64,000 bases of DNA, taken from positions 1,612,001 to 1,676,000 of the forward strand of contig NW_026515545.1 of NCBI RefSeq assembly GCF_014898815.1. The letters run 5' to 3'. This DNA is from Panonychus citri. Lineage: Eukaryota > Arthropoda > Arachnida > Trombidiformes > Tetranychidae. The notes beneath the pieces were generated by a model. It searched no databases and was not told the origin of the DNA. It saw only the letters and a program-made list of their open reading frames with translations. Made by a program: the position numbers and the translations under genes. Below are positions 37,789 through 48,661 of this stretch, piece by piece; position 1 is the first letter of the stretch; the number at the start of each line of letters is the position of its first letter.

Positions 37789-39090
37789 TCAGAGAACTGG
37801 TAACATTTGGTAAACATAAGCATCTTTACCTTTCTTCTTAATTGCAAAGTAAATTAAAGTTAGGGAAACGAGAACAGAGATTACGATAAATGTTAATAAA
37901 TTCAACGATAATGTCACCAAATCCTCTTCACAATGAATTCCTTCAAGGCCACATTCACTTCTCCAATTTTCGGGTAAATAAACAAAAATTTGGTGGTAAA
38001 ACTGTTCGATATCACAGAATTTGGTATCATCACATTCGGGGAGATTAAGGTAATGAGGTTGCTTAGAATAAGTGTCATTTAGATAGAGAAGTGATAATTT
38101 GAAATGATTAGTTGATTTTTCTTGGTACAACTCGAAAATTATACTTGATCCATAGGGTGGACTGAGTTTATCGAAAACTTTTAAAGTACTTAGGGTTATG
38201 GACAGTTGTGAATCGTGGGTTGAATAGAAAAAGATTTTCTTGGAAACATCATCAACAATAGGGATTGACTCATCTTGAGATTTTAATGATTGTTTCATGA
38301 TTGTTGTGAAATGTGATTTCAAATCTTTTAAAAATTCTCCACCTCGAAGTCTTTGAATTAAATATGTTGAATAATCCAAAGTAAAGGTGAGATCAGAGAT
38401 TCTCTTTAGTCTATTCATTACATCAGTTGTTGCCCATGAAGGTAAAGTGTAATTGTTTTCCGCTTGAATTTTGAGTGTATCGTGAATACGTTGGGCTGAG
38501 AATAGATCAGTTATATTCATACCTGTGTATTTGGTCAGGTAATGAAAGAGATCATGAAATTCAACTTCATGTTGCTTGTATTCGGGTGACTTTTTCAATC
38601 TCTCTTCCTCTTTCTCACATACTGGACAAGCAGCTGATGGATTATTTATATTATCATAAGTTCGAGGTGCAGTATGAATAGGAAATGGTTGCCAATGCAA
38701 CTTGTTAGACCAGATCCACCTTCCAGAGGGTGGAAAAGCACCAGCAAGGACAAGAGCGGAACTTTCGAGACACCTATTTACATCTGAACTGCGAACTTCA
38801 ACTTCACGCACATTTAAAGGCCAAAAGTCACCGTATCTTTCACGGAAATATTGCCCAAGAGCAAACATACGAGCTTTACCAGCAGAGGTCAATTCACCAG
38901 GACCATCAAGCCAAAAAGAGGCATTAGCATAACTGTCGGTTGGAAAGGTGGAAATTGGTGTTCGATCACCATGTCGATGAACAATGGCAACACTTTTGAG
39001 AATCAAATTATCACTAGATTGCTGAGAAATCGTCCATAAATCAGCCAATATAAAGGTGGTCAAAGTAAATGCAATCAATCCTGATTCCAT
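37789..39090 (-). CDS. Histidine acid phosphatase, membrane-anchored (lysosomal/prostatic type)
   Basis: A single exon of 433 codons. The N-terminus is a signal peptide (GLIAFTLTTFILADLW). The catalytic motif RHGDRTP and distal STHDSQL (His-Asp) are intact, as is the downstream Arg-containing VRSSDVNRCLES. Paired cysteines match family positions. A C-terminal membrane helix (LLTFIVISVLVSLTLIYFAI) is followed by a short tail with YVYQML, a Tyr-based sorting signal (YXXPhi) like that of lysosomal acid phosphatase. It should hydrolyse phosphomonoesters in the lysosome or at the cell surface. It is intronless, unlike most neighbours. Confidence 0.94.
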   Translation of the reverse strand: MESGLIAFTLTTFILADLWTISQQSSDNLILKSVAIVHRHGDRTPISTFPTDSYANASFWLDGPGELTSAGKARMFALGQYFRERYGDFWPLNVREVEVRSSDVNRCLESSALVLAGAFPPSGRWIWSNKLHWQPFPIHTAPRTYDNINNPSAACPVCEKEEERLKKSPEYKQHEVEFHDLFHYLTKYTGMNITDLFSAQRIHDTLKIQAENNYTLPSWATTDVMNRLKRISDLTFTLDYSTYLIQRLRGGEFLKDLKSHFTTIMKQSLKSQDESIPIVDDVSKKIFFYSTHDSQLSITLSTLKVFDKLSPPYGSSIIFELYQEKSTNHFKLSLLYLNDTYSKQPHYLNLPECDDTKFCDIEQFYHQIFVYLPENWRSECGLEGIHCEEDLVTLSLNLLTFIVISVLVSLTLIYFAIKKKGKDAYVYQMLPVL

Positions 39091-39525
39091 GTTAATACAA
39101 GATTAAATTAGATTTGGTATCAACGAAATAAACAGAAATTCCAATAATTATTATGAGATCTGTAACCTTAATAGATTTTATCAACTAAATGATTGTCAGA
39201 AAATGAAATTTCATCAGACTTGCTGAATATTGCAAAGCAATAGTTTCTAATTACCAAAATAGAGACAAAAAATCAACGATAAATCAAGTTGCTTAATTAT
39301 CACACACAATTGTAAATTATTTGGTTCTGTGAAAGAGAAAAAAGACAAGATGACACTTTAATTAATCAAAACGAATAACAATAATCAAATTGAAAATAGA
39401 AAAATAAACAACATGAGAAATTTTATTCTAAAAATTCAAAGTTGATCGGTTTTCTTATCCACCAGATGGCGGAACAAACGATTAACCGAAAAGTTGGATT
39501 ATCTTTTTTTCCAATTTCTTTTCAA
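39091..39525. other. Upstream region of the acid phosphatase gene
   Basis: AT-rich; a YY1/Pho-like AGATGGCGG occurs at 39465-39473. Nothing else seen before the inverted repeat begins. Confidence 0.45.
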
Positions 39526-39938
39526 GCTCTTCCATTTTACTTTTTTATGATTAGTATTTGTTTCTAATTGATTAACAGCCTATTATAGTTAATTGGTGAC
39601 AATCATTATTTCTCTTAATTGTCTATTCAAATTGTCACAATCAATTCTATTCCTTATCATATATTTTATTCCATAGAAACAGGTAACTTATATTTTTTTT
39701 GCTCTATTTTGGTGTTACCATTGGAAAAGAATAATTTATGTTTATAATTTAAGTTCTTCCGTTAGTTTTAATCAAGTTACATTGTAATGAGAATTATGTT
39801 TAATATGATATCGGGAAAGTGTTTCCAAATCGATCATCAGATTACCTTGTAACCACCAGATTACCATCAGATTTTATGTGATTCAAGGATTTACAGGTTT
39901 CAAATCAACAGAACAAAAAAAAGTAAAATCTATATACA

Positions 39939-41711
39939 GTCAAGCCGCTTAGGTTTGAATCCATTTTCTATTAATGTTAAGTAAATGAATTCGCCATCGG
40001 CTAATCCAACGGGTTAATCCGAATTCACATTAAGTGGAATAGATTCTGAGCTTAATGGAAAATGGATTCTAACCAAAAAGAAATTTGTTCCAACATGAAT
40101 ATTCATGTTCATGTTCTTGTTCATGTTTAGAGATATAGTTTGACCATCACGGTGTCTTCGTCCATGGGTGGCGATCATTACAATTAGTTGGTTACGGTGG
40201 TTGAATCTGGTTCCTCAAATTTGGTTAAATAGCTTTATGATGTTAGTATGAGCAATCAAGCTAAATAACCAAAGATAAGGAATCAGAGAACAATTTAATC
40301 ACTTGAGCTTACCTTTTTTTTTTCTATTGATTGGAAATTTTAATAATAAGAGATGAAAACGAAGGTAAACACGTTGGCATTAGTTTGATGATGATTATGA
40401 TTAGTATGATGATGTAGCAATTCACTAGACACTCCGATAGCGAAGAATCAAGAAGAAGAAGTGATGAGAATTCCGGGGAGAGACAGAGAAAAAGAGAGAG
40501 AAAATAAGAGAGAGAAAAAGAGAGAGAGAGAGTTGAAAGAGCTAAAGCTTTCCTTCTTTCTGTCTGTTTTATCTTTTACTCTCTTCCTCTCTCTCTCTCA
40601 CTTTTGGTTATCGTTCTCTCTTCTTCTCCCTCTGATGATGCTAGAGAAACAACTTGAGAGATCGTTGATTTCTACCAATAGAAAATGCCAATAGTCACGT
40701 GATCAACTATGGAACTTTTCCTTTTTCTCTTTCTTTTATCTCTGTCTCTCTCTTTCTCTTCGGTCTGTCTACAGGTTGATTTTCTAGTTTATCAATACCA
40801 AATAATACCAAAGAAAAAAAAACTGGTTTTCCTTTGAAGTCTCTAAAGGGAAAGTAAAATAAAATTGAAGAGAAAAAATTGTGGATTTGTGGCTTAGGCT
40901 TAAGTATTTGCTAAGGTAATAAAGAGCCTTGATTTTTGATGAAGATGAAAAAAAGTGATGGCGAAACCAGTTTATCAACATAAACTTAAGTTCGTTTCCT
41001 CATCAAGATTGCGGCCTCAGGGGTTCATAGGGATGAAGAAAAGAAGATGACCTTAACTTATTCCCGGGTTCACCTTAACTTCAGGACATTTTTAAGCTTT
41101 TTGAGCTTCATTTTCTCTCTCTCTCTCTCTCTATTTTCTCTCTCTCTCATTTTCTCTGTCTCTCCCCGGAATTCTCATCACTTCTTCTTCTTGATTCTTC
41201 GCTATCGGAGTGTCTAGTGAATTGCTACATCATCATACTAATCATAATCATCATCAAACTAATGCCAACGTGTTTACCTTCGTTTTCATCTCTTATTATT
41301 AAAATTTCCAATCAATAGAAAAAAACAAAAAGGTAAGCTCAAGTGATTAAATTGTTCTCTGGATTCCTTATCTTTGGTTATTTAGCTTTCTGATTGCTCA
41401 TACTAACATCATAAAGCTATTTAACCAAATTTGAGGAACCAGATTCAACCACCGTAACCAACTAATTGTAATGATCGCCACCCATGGACGAAGACACCGT
41501 GATGGTCAAACTATATCTCTAAATATGAACAAGAACATGAACATGAATATTCATGTTGGAACAAATTTCTTTTTGGTTAGAATCCATTTTCCATTAAGCT
41601 CAGAATCTATTCCACTTGATGTGAATTCGGATTAACCCGTTGGATTAGCCGATGGCGAATTCATTTACTTAACATTAATAGAAAATGGATTCAAACCTAA
41701 GCGGCTTGACT
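39939..41711. mobile_element. Possible pogo/Tigger-type DNA transposon ends inside the palindrome
   Basis: Both ends show CAGTCAAGCCGCTTA next to TA (39937-39953 and its complement ending at about 41711). CAGT...C.GCTTA ends with TA duplications are typical of pogo-like elements. No transposase frame is present. Within each arm a 123-bp stem (39952-40074 on the left) starts GGTTTGAATCCATTTTC and ends with its near-complement, like a nested MITE. The inverted repeat extends beyond these ends on both sides, so the transposon reading is tentative. Confidence 0.3.
40551..41093. other. Spacer between the inverted-repeat arms
   Basis: Low-complexity pyrimidine-rich DNA with CT tracts and one CACGTG (40696-40701). 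The open frames here are compositional artefacts. No gene seen. Confidence 0.5.
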
Positions 41712-42121
41712 GTATATAGATTTTACTTTTTTTTGTTCTGTTGATTTGAAACCTGTAAATCCTTGAATCACATAAAATCTGATGGTAATCTGGTGGTTAC
41801 AAGGTAATCTGATGATCGATTTGGAAACACTTTCCCGATATCATATTAAACATAATTCTCATTACAATGTAACTTGATTAAAACTAACGGAAGAACTTAA
41901 ATTATAAACATAAATTATTCTTTTCCAATGGTAACACCAAAATAGAGCAAAAAAAAATATAAGTTACCTGTTTCTATGGAGTAAAATATATGATAAGGAA
42001 TAGAAATGATTGTGACAATTTGAATAGACAATTAAGAGAAATAATGATTGTCACCAATTAACTATAATAGGCTGTTAATCAATTAGAAACAAATACTAAT
42101 CATAGAAAAAAAGTAAAATGG

Positions 42122-42461
42122 AGGAAGAAAAATAAAAGAGACATGAAGAAAATGGTTGTTACCTTTAAGTAGATTCAATGGAATTGATTAGATGAATTTT
42201 TCCAACACGATCGGTGATTAGAATATTGATTGTCACAATTAGAATTTAAATTGTCCACATCGTCAGATTAATTTGTTGGCGAATTGTGAAACATTAATTA
42301 AAGAAATGAAGTGAAGATCAACTGAACCAGAAAAGAAAAGAAAAGAACACAAATAAAACTACTGACAAAGATTCTTTTTCTCAGCTGATCCATTTATCAC
42401 CTTTTTGGAAAAAGAATCGATTTTGAAAGAAATGTTTATCGATCATCGAATCCTAAAGTTA
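42122..42461 (+). repeat. Third, partial copy of the 1.3 kb repeat family
   Basis: Together with 41935-42121 of the right arm it matches 44535-45066 and 47502-47955 almost base for base (ATTCAATGGAATTGATTAGA, CCAACACGATCGGTGATTAG). The match stops exactly where the REEP exon fragment begins. Confidence 0.88.
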
Positions 42462-42549
42462 ATTATTGAAGGATATAAAAGAGAAGGAGAAAGAACTGGA
42501 TAAAGAAATTGTTAATAAACTTGATGCTGTAGATGAAAATGATGATGAT
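42462..42549 (+). pseudogene. 88-bp perfect copy of the last exon of the downstream REEP gene
   Basis: Positions 42462-42549 are identical to 51655-51742, the part of exon 2 of the second REEP gene that encodes LLKDIKEKEKELDKEIVNK onward. Neither start nor splice site nor stop of the source exon is kept. It joins repeat sequence on the left and an SLC18B1-like intron on the right, so both edges are rearrangement junctions. Confidence 0.92.
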
Positions 42550-42628
42550 GGACTTCGTTCACAGCGTAACTATTGCTCTTAATTGTGATTGATTTTCATT
42601 TGATTCCATTTCTCAATTCTGTTATTAG

Positions 42629-43309
42629 TCAACTTTGGACTATCGTTTTATCACAAATAACTTTACATATCGGCCTAGCGATCGCATTTGTCGGTACATT
42701 TGATGGGGCAATGAAAGCTCATGGGTATATATTAACCTAATTTCTTAATTGTTAGTCGCTAATTGTTATTTCTATTATTTAGACGGAGTGAATATTGTGA
42801 CGATCCATTGATACCACGGACAATTAGTAGTATTTTCGTTGCTTTCTATTGCTTTGGGTAAATAATACTTTTACTCTATGATAAATTTGAATATACTAAT
42901 TGTTCAATTTAATGAGTAAAATCAAAAGTCAACAACAATTAACTTTTACAATTTGTTTTTTTTTTCATCAGAAATGGAGTGGGTCCTGCATTGGCTGGCT
43001 TTCTCGTTGAAAATATGGGCTATCGTAAAGCTGGATGGCCATTGGTCTGCCTTGGACTTGCTACGGTAAATTTGATCAACAATTAACAATCAAATTCACG
43101 TGTAGATTAACCAATAACCATTTTTATCTTGAGGGATATTACAGGGAATTGCCTTATGGATATCAGGATTTGCTGCTAAACAACATCAACCCGACTGGAC
43201 ACAAGTAGCCAAAGATGAGACGCCCTTTTACCGTCGCATTTCAATAAGCAAAAGTACCCACATCAAATGTGTCACAACGGCTCAAGAACCAATAGAGGAA
43301 AATCAATAA
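42629..43309 (+). pseudogene. SLC18B1-like MFS transporter, C-terminal exons only
   Basis: Four spliceable pieces, 42629-42724, 42783-42857, 42972-43065 and 43145-43309, keep one reading frame to a TAA. They encode a TM segment (ITLHIGLAIAFVGTFDGAM), an SSIFVAFYCFGNGVGPALAGF segment matching the MFS GPxxGGFL motif, a last helix (LVCLGLATGIALWISGF) and a polar tail. The closest family I recognise is SLC18B1/vesicular amine transporter-like. The first eight or so helices are absent: upstream lies the REEP fragment and repeat DNA, so the gene has been beheaded or this is a partial duplicate. Splice sites and frame are still intact. Confidence 0.72.
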
Positions 43310-43439
43310 AGGAAAAACAATTTCGATTATAAAACAATTATGAAGGAAACGGGTAATCAAAGGCACACCAATCAACCTCTAAGGATTAATTGTATTTCTG
43401 CTACTGTAACAATTAAAGGATACACAGAAAATCAATCAA

Positions 43440-44126
43440 TTATTTTTGACATAAACTTGATATTTCAGTTGATGATCGGTAACAAAACGTAGCCAATTTT
43501 TTTGAAATCAAATTGAGTCGCGATACCATAACTTGTAAAGAGTTGGCCGATTGCAGTTCAATGTCCTCTGTCTCGTTGTAGTTCTGGGCCAAGGGTGCCA
43601 TCCAATCAGGGTAAATGACGGCTAAAAAGCCACCATAATAAATGGGATACAAAACTAGTGAGAAAAAAATCAAAAAAATTAAACAATTTGATTCAATTGT
43701 TGATTACCGTGTTAAATAAGCGCTTATAGCCGAGGGAATCTCCTCTTTAAGTTGATTTGTCGCTTAGGATGTTTTTTCCCAAAACCTGAGCTCAAAGCTT
43801 AATTTAAGCACACAGATCACTTTGAGCTCGCTAAAAAAACGTTTAAAATTTAGTCTAAGACCAAGTTCCCTCGTTTTCCAGCCCAATGCTTATTTGCACG
43901 CAAACAATTATTACTACTTACATACTGCATTGACAATTGCCAAGATTAATAACGAAACTGTTATCAAAGTGTCACAATAAGTGTTGGAAATATCTTCTAG
44001 GCCACTTCCAATTTTAGATAAGCGACTTGATCGAGACGAGAAAACTGATTTAATTGCTTTAAGTTTAGCTTTCGCTCTATCAGCAAATCGTCCTCTCGGT
44101 TTGACTGATCCATCAACACTAATCAT
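43440..44126 (-). CDS. Small membrane protein, unknown
   Basis: Two exons, 44126-43922 and 43654-43440, join in phase to give 139 residues. The N-terminal 50 residues are basic (PRGRFADRAKAKLKAIKSVF). A hydrophobic block starts at DTLITVSLLILAIVNAV and continues across the junction as FLYPIYYGGFLAVIY, perhaps two short membrane helices. The tail is polar with one N-glycosylation motif (NET). I do not recognise the family. The ATG at 44126 lies 82 bp from the edge of repeat block B, which therefore may supply its promoter. It could be a fast-evolving or lineage-specific gene. Confidence 0.55.
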
Positions 44127-44207
44127 CTTGGTGGAGAAACAATAATTATAACTTATCAATTAAAATTGATCATTTAATGTATCTAAATTGCAAACAGAAA
44201 ACATTTA

Positions 44208-45563
44208 ATTTATATGCTTTTGGAAAAGCAACAAAACACAATCAAGATAATTGATTATACAGTGATTCCTTTCAATATGGTCCATCGTTATGGTAACATT
44301 AGATTTGGAAGATTTTTAAGTTTTAATTAAGATTAAATCTCATCAAATTGGTCTAAAAAATGAAAATTAATAATTTCGCTTCAAGTTCAGATTGTTTTGA
44401 GGATTATAATTCATAATTATTTGTGTTTAGTATTTTTTTTCAATCAAAATAATTGATTAATTTTAACCCTTTCGAATCACCTACTCTACAAATCGCTGTC
44501 ACCATGATGGGTCATTTTGAAAGGCATCACTGTACACCAAAATAGAGCAAAAAAAATATAAGTTACCTGTTTCTATAGAGTAAAATATATGATAAGGAAT
44601 AGAATTGATTGTGACAATTTGAATAGACAATTAAGAGAAATGTTGATTGTCACCAATTAACTATAATAGGCTGTTAATCAATTAGAAACAAATACTAATC
44701 ATAGAAAAAAAGTAAAATGGAGGAAGAAAAATAAAAGAGACATGAAGAAAATGGTTGTTACCTTTAAGTAATAGATTCAATGGAATTGATTAGATGAATT
44801 TTTCCAACACGATCGGTGATTAGAATATTGATTGTCACAATTAGAATTTAAATTGTCCACATCGTCAGATTAATTTGTTGGCGAATTGTGAAACATTAAT
44901 TAAAGAAATGAAGTGAAGATCAACTGAACCAGAAAAGAAAAGAAAAGAACACAAATAAAACTACTGACAAAGATTCTTTTTCTCAGCTGATCCATTTATC
45001 ACCTTTTTGGAAAAAGAATCGATTTTGAAAGAAATGTTTATCGATCATCGAATCCTAAAGTTAATTGTTCTAATTAAAAAATCTTATTACAATTAAGATT
45101 ATTTTTCTTTTTTTCTTTATTGCAAATTCAATTATATTTGTTAAATTTTCTATTCTGAGAAAATTAGAGTTAATCAACTATTAATTAGTCGATTTAGTCG
45201 ATATTAATTATTAGCAATTTCTTTTTTTCTTAATCCAAGTTAATCAAGTTCAGAGTTGTCTTTTTCTCTTCGTTAATTGTTAATCATTTAATCAATTGTA
45301 TAGTGAAAATTTTAATCCTGATGAGGAAAAAGAGAAAATCATTATTATAACACAATTAAAGTGTAAATTGTGATGTAAATTGGATTACAATTTAGTGACC
45401 GTAAACCAAATCAGATTAAGATGAACAGGTCAGGGTGACATTCAGCATAATCAATGAAACAATCAGCTAATCAATGTGATGATTTGTGGAAAATTGGATC
45501 AACTAAACACACACACAATCAAAATATTAAGTAAATCAAATGATAATCTTTACGAATGAAATT
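44208..45563 (+). repeat. Direct repeat block B (about 1.36 kb)
   Basis: Shares nearly its full length, in the same orientation, with 47173-48452: from AATTTATATGCTTTTGGAAA, through GGTCCATCGTTATGGTAAC and the block shared with the palindrome arms, to ACGAATGAAATTA. Differences are small indels and scattered substitutions. No coding frame. It lies 5' of the small membrane gene. Confidence 0.93.
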
Positions 45564-45998
45564 ATTAGACATTGAAACAATTAATTTACTGTTACTTTAG
45601 CTCTAATACAATTTACAATCAACTAATTGTATTTAATTTATTTAATTTATTTACCCCAACCCCCGAATACTGATTCATATCGATTACATTTTCATATCGA
45701 TTTACATCCTTTATTGACATGTAATTAATAATGTTTTCAATTCTCATTTATTAATTGACTAATTGTAAAGAGTAAATTACTGATTAGAAAAAACTTTGCC
45801 AATTAGTACATTTCTGAAACATCAGATGGCGTTGGTTATGAATTTCATCATTTTTGCTTCGAAAATGCTGCCATCTATTGGAATCGAAATGAACTAATTT
45901 CGAGAAAGTTTTTTTTTCAAATTTTGGTTTTCGGTTGTAATGGAACGAAATTAGAATCGTTTATCATTATTGTAAATGGTTTTGTTTGTTTTCATTTT
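45564..45998. other. Spacer between repeat B and regucalcin
   Basis: Regucalcin 3' flank. Contains AGATGGCG (45824-45831) and CTGCCATCT (45869-45877), which are YY1/Pho-like, but no gene. Confidence 0.45.
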
Positions 45999-46420
45999 CA
46001 ATTAAGTTTGAATGAATGATTTTTTGAGCCACGAATGTTTTCCTGTTCAAATGTAACCGAGAAAACGGCACCAGCATCGGGTTGTAGAAAGTTCATCTTT
46101 CGAAGCACCAAAAGTGGCCGATGTTAAATAGAGAGTTCGAAAATCATCTCCACCCCATGTAGCCGAAGTTGTTTTACTTGCAGGGGTTTTAATTATACCA
46201 AGAACTTTACCTGTTTCCGGATCGAAACGAGTCACCTTTCCACCATCAAATGAAGTTACCCAAAGTTTGTCATGTAAATCAATTGTCATACCATCAGGAA
46301 CTTCATTGGAAACGAAATCAGATAAACCATTGTAATCGAAACAAGTTTTACGATTACCTGTAGATAATTAAAAGTTAATTGCTCTTGTTTTAGATCATAA
46401 AAATAACATTTCACAGTTTA

Positions 46421-46470
<50 letters not shown>

Positions 46471-47057
46471 CTCTGTCTTTACTCACTTATATTTCCAGTT
46501 TCATGGTCATAATCGTAAGCCCAAACTTGACGTTCAATTGAATCAATGAAAAAAAATTTTCTATTATCAGATGACCAGGCTAATCCATTGGAAATGGTTA
46601 GATTATCTTGTTTCCGGGTCAATTTGCGATCAGAATCAATTAAATAAAGATTACCAATACCACGTTCAAAGTAACCAGGTTTACGTTCCCAATTCATTGT
46701 ACCAAACCAGAGTCTACCTTTAGAATCACATTTACCATCGTTGACCCGAGTATCTTGACCCGAATCGACACAAGTAATAAACTCAAGTCCTTTTGTTGAC
46801 CAGTCCAATGAGAAAAGTGACTGATTTTGAGTGATGACAAATTTATCCTTTTTACCTTCAATTGGAACAATTAAAGCTAAACCAGGGGCGAAATATATTG
46901 ATTCATAAGTTCCCGTTTTCGTATCAAGGTAATAACATCCACCTTTAATTAGATCAACATGATACAATCGACCAGTTTTCTCATCGTAATGTGGACCTTC
47001 ACCAAGTTCAACGGTATAAGGAGAGACACGTTTGAGTTTACAACACAAGTCACTCAT
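45999..47057 (-). CDS. RGN: Regucalcin/SMP30 gluconolactonase, with a C-terminal frameshift
   Basis: Exon 1 is 47057-46487; exon 2 starts at 46357 and phase matches. The six-bladed propeller has its metal ligands: Glu in VELGEGPHY, Asn in ISNGLAWS, Asp in VPDGMTID, and substrate residues in RVNDGKCD. As written, exon 2 reaches a stop at 46047-46049 after an un-family-like end. The family C-terminus (QPDAGAVFSV) is present in another frame and runs to a stop at 45999. The shift lies at the AAA (minus-strand TTT) at 46088-46090, one base too many. Regucalcins hydrolyse aldonolactones and bind calcium. The gene shares its upstream block with HPD. Confidence 0.9.
46424..46464 (+). repeat. (TC)n microsatellite in the regucalcin intron
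   Basis: About twenty uninterrupted TC dinucleotides lie just inside the intron. On the transcribed strand this is a GA tract. Confidence 0.97.
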
Positions 47058-47172
47058 GATGATGATCAATTTAATAGTAACAATTAAACAGAAATAAGTA
47101 CAATCAAATTGAAATGGACAAATTTTCGTCTACAACAAACTTTATATAAAAGGTGTAAATGATTTGCTATCC

Positions 47173-48452
47173 AATTTATATGCTTTTGGAAAAGCAACAA
47201 AACACAATCAAGATAATTGATTATACAGTGATTCCTTTCAATATGGTCCATCGTTATGGTAACATTAGATTTGGAAGATTTTAAGTTTTAATTAAGATTA
47301 AATCTCATCAAATTGTTCTAAAAAATGAAAATTAATAATTTCGCTTCAAGTTCAGATTGTTTTGAGGATTATAATTCATAATTATTTGTGTTTAGTATTT
47401 TTTTTCAATCAAAATAATTGATTAATTTTAACCCTTTCGAATCACCTATTCTACAAATCGCTGTCACCATGATGGGTCATTTTGAAAGGCATCACTGTAC
47501 ACCAAAATAGAGCAAAAAATATAAGTTACCTGTTTCTATAGAGTAAAATATGTGATAAGGAATAGAATTGATTGTGACAATTTGAATAGACAATTAAGAG
47601 AAATAATGATTGTCACCAATTAACTATAATAGGCTGTTAATCAATTAGAAACAAATACTAATCATAGAAAAAAAGTAAAATGGAGGAAGAAAAATAAAAG
47701 AGACATGAAGAAAATGGTTGTTACCTTTAAGTAATAGATTCAATGGAATTGATTAGATGAATTTTTCCAACACGATCGGTGATTAGAATATTGATTGTCA
47801 CAATTAGAATTTAAATTGTACACATCGTCAGATTAATTTGTTGGTGAATTGTGAAACATTAATTAAAGAAATGAAGTGAAGATCAACTGAGCCAATTTTA
47901 AAAAGAATCCGTTTTGAAAGAAATGTTTATTGATCATCAAATCCTAAAGTTAATTGTTCTAAAAAAATCTTAAAATCTAAAAATCTTATTATAATTAAAA
48001 TTGTTTTTCTTTTTTTCTTTTATTGCAAATTCAATTGTATTTATTAAATTTTCTATTCTGAGAAAATTAGAATTAATCAATCATTAATTGGTCGATATTA
48101 ATTATTAGCAATTTCGCAATTTCTTTGTTTCTTAATCCAAGTTAATCAAGTTTAGAATTTTCTTTTTCTCTTCGCTAATTGTTAATCATTTAATCAATTG
48201 TATAGTGAAAATTTTAATCCTGATGAGGGAAAAAAGAGAAAATTAAAGTGTAAATTGTGATGTAAATCGGATTACAATTTAGTGACCGTAAACCAAATCA
48301 GATTAAGATGAACAGGTCAGGGTGACATTCAGCATAATCAATGAAACAATCAGCTAATCAATGTGATGATTTGTTGAAAATTGGATCAACTAAACACATA
48401 CACACAATCAAAATATTAAGTAAATCAAATGATAATCGTAACGAATGAAATT
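47173..48452 (+). repeat. Direct repeat block C (about 1.28 kb)
   Basis: Second full copy of block B. It fills nearly the whole gap between the divergent start codons of regucalcin (47057, -) and HPD (48662, +). A TATA-like TTTATATAAAAGG lies just outside it at 47141-47153, on the regucalcin side. Block C therefore probably contains regulatory DNA, although no named site was recognised. Confidence 0.92.
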
Positions 48453-48661
48453 AACCAAAAAAGTGAACCTTGTTTACCCATTTAAATTGTCATCAAGTTA
48501 AGATCAAAATCGATTGATTAAGATTAGGTGTGAGTGCGACATTTAAATCAAACCAGATTAACGATTTAAGTTATCATTCGGTGCTAATCAACAAACAATC
48601 AACAAGAAATAAACTTTTCCAATTAACGCTTAAATGTATTTATGATTTAATAGTACAAATC

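Larger units (their letters stand above)
39526..42121. repeat. Large inverted repeat, arms 39526-40550 and 41094-42121
   Basis: The right arm is the reverse complement of the left over about 1.03 kb with few differences (sampled stretches show about two mismatches per 200 bp); a spacer of about 540 bp separates them. Matching landmarks: TACAGTCAAGCCGCTTAGG at 39937-39955 against its complement near 41693-41713, and GAATTCCGGGGAGAGACAGAG near 40470 against its complement near 41160. The spacer and arms hold GA/CT microsatellites and no credible coding exon. Either an inverted duplication or a foldback element would explain it. Confidence 0.93.

Noticed and set aside
40461..40694. Plus-strand open frame rich in Lys/Glu/Arg
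   Set aside because: Translation of GA/CT microsatellites at the inner end of the palindrome arm.
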